Positions 5,451 through 8,621 of a stretch of 8,621 nt of DNA are shown one piece after another. The notes beneath the pieces are model-generated. The model was not told where the DNA came from and searched no databases. It saw only the letters and a list, made by a program, of their open reading frames with translations. The stretch comes from Verrucomicrobiales bacterium (GTDB lineage: Bacteria; Verrucomicrobiota; Verrucomicrobiia; Limisphaerales; UBA1100). How positions within the stretch are numbered: position 1 is the first letter of the stretch; every line of letters begins with the position of its first letter. Location of the stretch: positions 1-8,621 of the forward strand of contig WTHG01000262.1 in NCBI GenBank assembly GCA_011523245.1. The letters run 5' to 3'. The position numbers were made by a program, and so were the translations under genes.

Positions 5451-7352
5451 TCACTTTCCGCCCGCCCGCAGTTTTTTGAGATCGGGCAAATCGTAGTGTT
5501 GCAGGGCGCGGGGGTGGATGGTGTGGAGATGGCGGTTGGCGCGGCGATCGGTCATCAGCGATTTCCAAGCTGCCAAGCCACCGTGCAGGGTGAGGCGGTC
5601 GATGAGCTTGGGCTCAAGGGCGGCGGCGTGCTGGGCGGCGGTCGTGGTTTCGCCGTGGGCAATGAGGTGCACGGTGGGCGTTTTGTGATGTTCGGCAAGC
5701 CATTTGGCGCATTGCAGGATGTCCTCGGTGCGCATGGCGAGGAACGAACGGCCGAGGAGATAGCTGATGTACCAGTCGGCGCCGGGGAAACGCCAGTTAC
5801 GCGTAGCGGTTTCGCCGAGGTCGCGCAGGTCCACGATCATCACCGGATGCCCTGCGTCGCGGAGTTTGTCGGCGGCGGGTAGGGCACTGTTCAGGCCCTC
5901 GGTGGGCGTGATCAAAACTGGCACCTGATCGCCCTCGGGCCAGTGCACCGCGGGTAGGTGGATGTCCTCCTCCGGCTCCCACATCATTGGCCGCGGTTGA
6001 TCGACCTTGCGCAGGAACATCAGCCTTTCCATTGGCGGCAGCTCGGCCGCGCGGCGGATGCCCGTGATTTGCTGCAGGCGGTCGCGCGTGAGGGGTTGGC
6101 GTTGGGCGGCCCATTGTTTTTCATCAGTAGCAAACCAATCGAAAATTGACTGGGCATTTTTCATCAATAACACCTGCCCCTTGGGCGTTACCTGCAGCTC
6201 GGCATCGGTGCGCACGGGCACGTTTTCCGGCTCGTTGATTTCAATGATGCGCCCTTGCAGCCAGCGGGCGAAGAATCGGGCCGCACCTTCGCGCAGGCGG
6301 CGGCTGAACCCGTGCTTTTCATTGGCCTCCACCAACGCCACGCGTTCGGGATGGCCCAGCACCGTGTACGCACGCTGAGCCTGCCGGAAGGCTTCCCACG
6401 TGCCCTCGATCGGCACAAAATCTGCCGTGGCCGCAAGGATTAGTGTGGGCCGGGGTGCGCGCGTGAGGATGAAATCCGGATGGTCAAAGCCTTTACGGAT
6501 CTGCGCGAAAAGATTCTGCTCTGCATCGCCCGGGCCAGGTTTTTCATTTTTGCGCCGGTGCGTGGTCATAAAGCAACCCGGCGCGGCGGCCACGATGCGG
6601 TCATCGTACGCCATCAAAAAACTCGTCAGATTGCCGCCGCCGGAGTTGCCCATGCAACCGAGCCGTTTGGCGTCCACCTCCGGCCGGCCAGCGAGATAAT
6701 CCAGCGCGCGCACACCGTCCCACACCATCCAACGGCCCAGCCCACCGCCCAGCAAAATAGGCGCCGGCCCTAGCACGGCGTGTTCGCTGGTAGGCTTGAG
6801 TGGCAAGCGTCCATCCGCATTGACCAACTGCCGTCGTTCACCCTGGCCGATGGGGTCGTAACACAACACCACGAACCCGTGCTGTACCAGCAGGCGATTG
6901 GCCTTTTGATATTCCTTGTATGCCTTGCCGTTGGCCGAGTGACCACACGGATGCAGCACGGCCGGGAACGGCCCCTTGCCCGACGGCCGATACACGTTGG
7001 CCGTCACATAAAATCCCGGCCGGCTCTCGAAGAGCACCTTTTCGATTGTGAATCCCTCTTCGCGCAACACCCCCGTCACGCGGGCGTTGAGGGGGGTGCG
7101 TACCGGCATTTCGCCTAGAGTCCACCACAGGAAATTCCTTCGCTTCCCCTGATATGCCGCCAGCGCCGCGGGGCTTTGCAGGGCCTCCTCCAGTTCCTTC
7201 AAACGCGCATCCATCGCCGCGTGCACCTGCTTGCGCAGGTAGGCGCGCATCATTTGCTGCTCCTTGTCCGCGTTGAAATCCTTGGGCAACACCCGCAGTG
7301 CCGCCCGCGCATCGGCGGCCAACAAGCTGAACAGTAATAGTAAACGGAGCAT
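5451..7352 (-). CDS. Secreted acetylxylan-esterase-like alpha/beta-hydrolase with a second degenerate hydrolase domain
   Basis: A 633-aa protein. Residues 1-17 are a short signal peptide (MLRLLLLFSLLAADARA), so it is periplasmic or exported. Domain 1 (about 100-370) is an alpha/beta-hydrolase of the acetylxylan esterase/Abhydrolase_7 type: PAVLHPCGH oxyanion region (130-138), DPIGQGER (166-173), nucleophile elbow G235-N-S237-G-G-G, probable acid D311 (LAATADFVP) and base H347 (NEKHGFS). Domain 2 (about 470-610) repeats the fold: VPVLITPTEG (477-486), MIVDLRDLGET (505-515) and AHGETTTAA (565-573), where the nucleophile position is Thr569 rather than Ser, so it is probably inactive. Genes of this build are common in Planctomycetes and Verrucomicrobia, where they are thought to deacylate polysaccharides. 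The true substrate is unknown. A CCCGC/GCGGG dyad (7354-7369) sits directly before the ATG, with no visible Shine-Dalgarno sequence. Confidence 0.87.
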   Translation of the reverse strand: MLRLLLLFSLLAADARAALRVLPKDFNADKEQQMMRAYLRKQVHAAMDARLKELEEALQSPAALAAYQGKRRNFLWWTLGEMPVRTPLNARVTGVLREEGFTIEKVLFESRPGFYVTANVYRPSGKGPFPAVLHPCGHSANGKAYKEYQKANRLLVQHGFVVLCYDPIGQGERRQLVNADGRLPLKPTSEHAVLGPAPILLGGGLGRWMVWDGVRALDYLAGRPEVDAKRLGCMGNSGGGNLTSFLMAYDDRIVAAAPGCFMTTHRRKNEKPGPGDAEQNLFAQIRKGFDHPDFILTRAPRPTLILAATADFVPIEGTWEAFRQAQRAYTVLGHPERVALVEANEKHGFSRRLREGAARFFARWLQGRIIEINEPENVPVRTDAELQVTPKGQVLLMKNAQSIFDWFATDEKQWAAQRQPLTRDRLQQITGIRRAAELPPMERLMFLRKVDQPRPMMWEPEEDIHLPAVHWPEGDQVPVLITPTEGLNSALPAADKLRDAGHPVMIVDLRDLGETATRNWRFPGADWYISYLLGRSFLAMRTEDILQCAKWLAEHHKTPTVHLIAHGETTTAAQHAAALEPKLIDRLTLHGGLAAWKSLMTDRRANRHLHTIHPRALQHYDLPDLKKLRAGGK

Positions 7353-7387
7353 GCCCGCAGTGTGGCGGGGAGATGGAACGGGCGCAA

Positions 7388-7549
7388 CTATTTCGCCAAG
7401 CTGTAGCAGCGGATCTCTTTATCGTTGCGCAAATAGACGCTGCGATTGGCGAAGGCGGGGTGGGACCAGACGAGGCGTCGGTTGCCGACCTGATGAGTGG
7501 GCTCGATCAGGCGGACGCGACTAATCTCCCCTGCTTCTTCTGAGCTTCC
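7388..7549 (-). pseudogene. Remnant: C-terminal end of a PQQ-like beta-propeller protein
   Basis: Between the DUF1501 stop and the esterase start the minus strand encodes 53 codons and a TAG stop with no start codon at the 5' end. The peptide contains LIEPTHQVGNRRLVWSHPAF and, further on, VYLRNDKEIRCYSLAK, matching the last blade of PQQ/BamB-like beta-propellers, which typically end with 'W-S/A-H-P-V/A-F ... D-x-x-L-x-C-Y/W-x-L'. It continues in the same frame as DUF1501 directly after its TAG (7550-7552), but this is expected by chance one time in three. The most likely reading is the leftover 3' end of a propeller gene truncated by deletion or rearrangement; the exact 5' limit is uncertain. 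Confidence 0.65.
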
Positions 7550-8621
7550 CTAGAACAACGGTAGGGGATTGCCGTCGCAGAGCTGGAAGGGGCGGTCGAG
7601 TTGATCGTGCAGTTCGGTGCGCGGATCAATGCCCATGGCGCGAAAGGCGGTGGCGTGGATGTCCGCCGGGGAACAGGCCCCGGCCGCGGGCTCAGTGCCC
7701 TTCTTGTTGCTGGCGCCATATACCTGACCACCTTGGATGCCACCGCCGGCGTAGGCCAGCGAGTAGACATTAGGATAATGATCGCGGCCACCGTTACCGT
7801 TCACCTTGGGCGTACGGCCAAAGTCGGTGAGGAACACCACCAGGGTTTCCTCTAACATGCCGCGCATCTCCAGGTCGGTGAGCAGGGCGGATACGGATCG
7901 GTCAAAGACGGGCAGGAGCCGGTCTTTCATTTTTGGAAAATGATTGCGGTGTGTATCCCAGTTGTCCCCGCTACCGCCAGCAAGGTCGCTGGCGGAGAGA
8001 AGGGTTTGCACGACGGGCACACCGGCCTCGACCAGACGTCGGGCAAGCAGGAGGGATTGGCCGCCCATGTGGTCGCCGTACATGTGGCGGATTTTGGGAT
8101 CCTCCTTCTCCAGATCATAGGCATCGCGCACCGGCGATCCGAGTAGCATGTCCGCAGCCATGCGGGAATAATGATCGAGTTGTTCGTAGGCCGTCTCTTC
8201 ACTGCGCGCATTGTCCAGTTGGGTGAGCAAGGTGCGGCGGTCGGCGATGCGGTTCTTGTCTAGGTTCAACTTCAGGTTGAGCTCGCGGTCGGTGTACCGG
8301 TTAACGCCGCGCCACGGTTCGCCGGCCGGTGTGCGCACGAGGATGGGATCGTACTGGGAGCCGAGCCAGCCGCCGTGTTCGCCGGATTGTTGGCCGCCGT
8401 TGTCGAACATCGAGTAAGGCATACGGATGGCTCGTGGGGTGCCGGCGGCCGGGTTATGGAAATAGGACATCATAGATGCCAGCGACGGCCAGTTCTTGTT
8501 GCTCTTGGGCTTGGCCCCTACGGGGTTGTGGCCGGTCATGTTCACATACATGGCCGAGCCGTGGCCGCCGTGCTTGTGATGCACAGAGCGCACAATGGCG
8601 AGCTTGTCCGAGTGCTTGGCC
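7550..8621 (-). CDS. DUF1501 family protein (sulfatase/alkaline-phosphatase-like), N-terminus missing
   Basis: The reading frame runs from the window edge (first full codon at 8620-8618) to TAG at 7550-7552, giving 356 residues. Upstream codons in frame read AKHSDKLAIVRSVHHKHGGH, so the true start is outside the window, probably 70-120 residues further; an internal GTG at 8593 is not the start. Seen: the G-H-G-S-A-M-Y segment near the beginning, GDNWDTHRNHFPKMKDRLLP, FLTDFGRTPKVN, GGRDHYPNVYSLAYAGGGI, then GGQVYGAS and the short tail DRPFQLCDGNPLPLF, all typical of DUF1501. The family shares the alkaline-phosphatase superfamily fold, and the conserved His/Asp motifs resemble its metal ligands. 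Members are abundant in Planctomycetes and Verrucomicrobia, usually next to DUF1549/DUF1553 cytochrome-like genes and thought to act on sulfated or other polysaccharides, though without firm biochemical proof. Confidence 0.93.
   Translation of the reverse strand, partial: AKHSDKLAIVRSVHHKHGGHGSAMYVNMTGHNPVGAKPKSNKNWPSLASMMSYFHNPAAGTPRAIRMPYSMFDNGGQQSGEHGGWLGSQYDPILVRTPAGEPWRGVNRYTDRELNLKLNLDKNRIADRRTLLTQLDNARSEETAYEQLDHYSRMAADMLLGSPVRDAYDLEKEDPKIRHMYGDHMGGQSLLLARRLVEAGVPVVQTLLSASDLAGGSGDNWDTHRNHFPKMKDRLLPVFDRSVSALLTDLEMRGMLEETLVVFLTDFGRTPKVNGNGGRDHYPNVYSLAYAGGGIQGGQVYGASNKKGTEPAAGACSPADIHATAFRAMGIDPRTELHDQLDRPFQLCDGNPLPLF

Noticed and set aside
5040..5882. A 280-codon open frame on the plus strand
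   Set aside because: It is antisense to the RidA and esterase genes, rich in G/A/V from GC-rich complementary codons, and shows no domain; both minus-strand genes have clear family motifs.
7354..7369. CCCGC/GCGGG dyad before the esterase start as a terminator or riboswitch
   Set aside because: A five-pair stem in very GC-rich DNA is expected by chance and there is no further structure.
1..8621. CRISPR arrays, insertion sequences, tRNA or rRNA genes
   Set aside because: No regularly spaced repeats, transposase motifs, terminal inverted repeats or tRNA-like cloverleaf sequences were seen on either strand.

Overview
The window reads as chromosomal DNA of a marine or freshwater member of the Planctomycetota-Verrucomicrobiota group, most likely Verrucomicrobiota. 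That rests on the right-hand genes: a DUF1501 protein, a PQQ-type beta-propeller tail and a secreted acetylxylan-esterase-like hydrolase, all gene types abundant in that group. Every supported gene lies on the minus strand, so transcription runs from high to low coordinates.

The window has two blocks of different base composition. The right block (about 4959-8621) is GC-rich (about 60% or more by eye). It holds a DUF1501 gene cut by the window edge, a 53-codon remnant of a PQQ beta-propeller gene, a secreted two-domain alpha/beta-hydrolase and a RidA/YjgF-family protein. The left block (about 1-4950) is clearly more AT-rich (about 45-50% GC) and carries a compact set of genes of the kind found in bacterial light/photo-oxidative stress clusters.

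In transcription order the left block is: a MerR-type regulator resembling LitR/CarH in its DNA-binding domain but without the B12-binding motif; a promoter; a one-domain secreted fasciclin (FAS1) protein; hairpins; a two-domain FAS1 protein; a hairpin; an RpoD-like alternative sigma factor; two tiny membrane proteins (62 and 53 aa); an SRPBCC-fold protein; and the first 140 codons of an FeS-BCP-type cryptochrome/photolyase that runs off the left edge. From the sigma factor onward the genes are packed with gaps of 11 nt and 2 nt, then a 1-nt overlap (TAATG), then a 23-nt overlap, which is strong evidence for one transcript.

Working model (inference): the MerR protein senses light or an oxidative by-product through a cysteine/histidine-bearing C-terminal domain rather than B12 and controls the promoter at about 3769-3796. 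The operon then yields envelope FAS1 proteins, a dedicated sigma factor that amplifies or spreads the response, two small membrane proteins of unknown role, and the SRPBCC-photolyase pair for DNA repair or photosensing. The most unusual points are the B12-less regulator, the substitutions in the promoter-melting face of the sigma factor, the two tiny membrane proteins embedded in the operon, and the GC-rich hairpins separating the FAS1 genes from the sigma gene.
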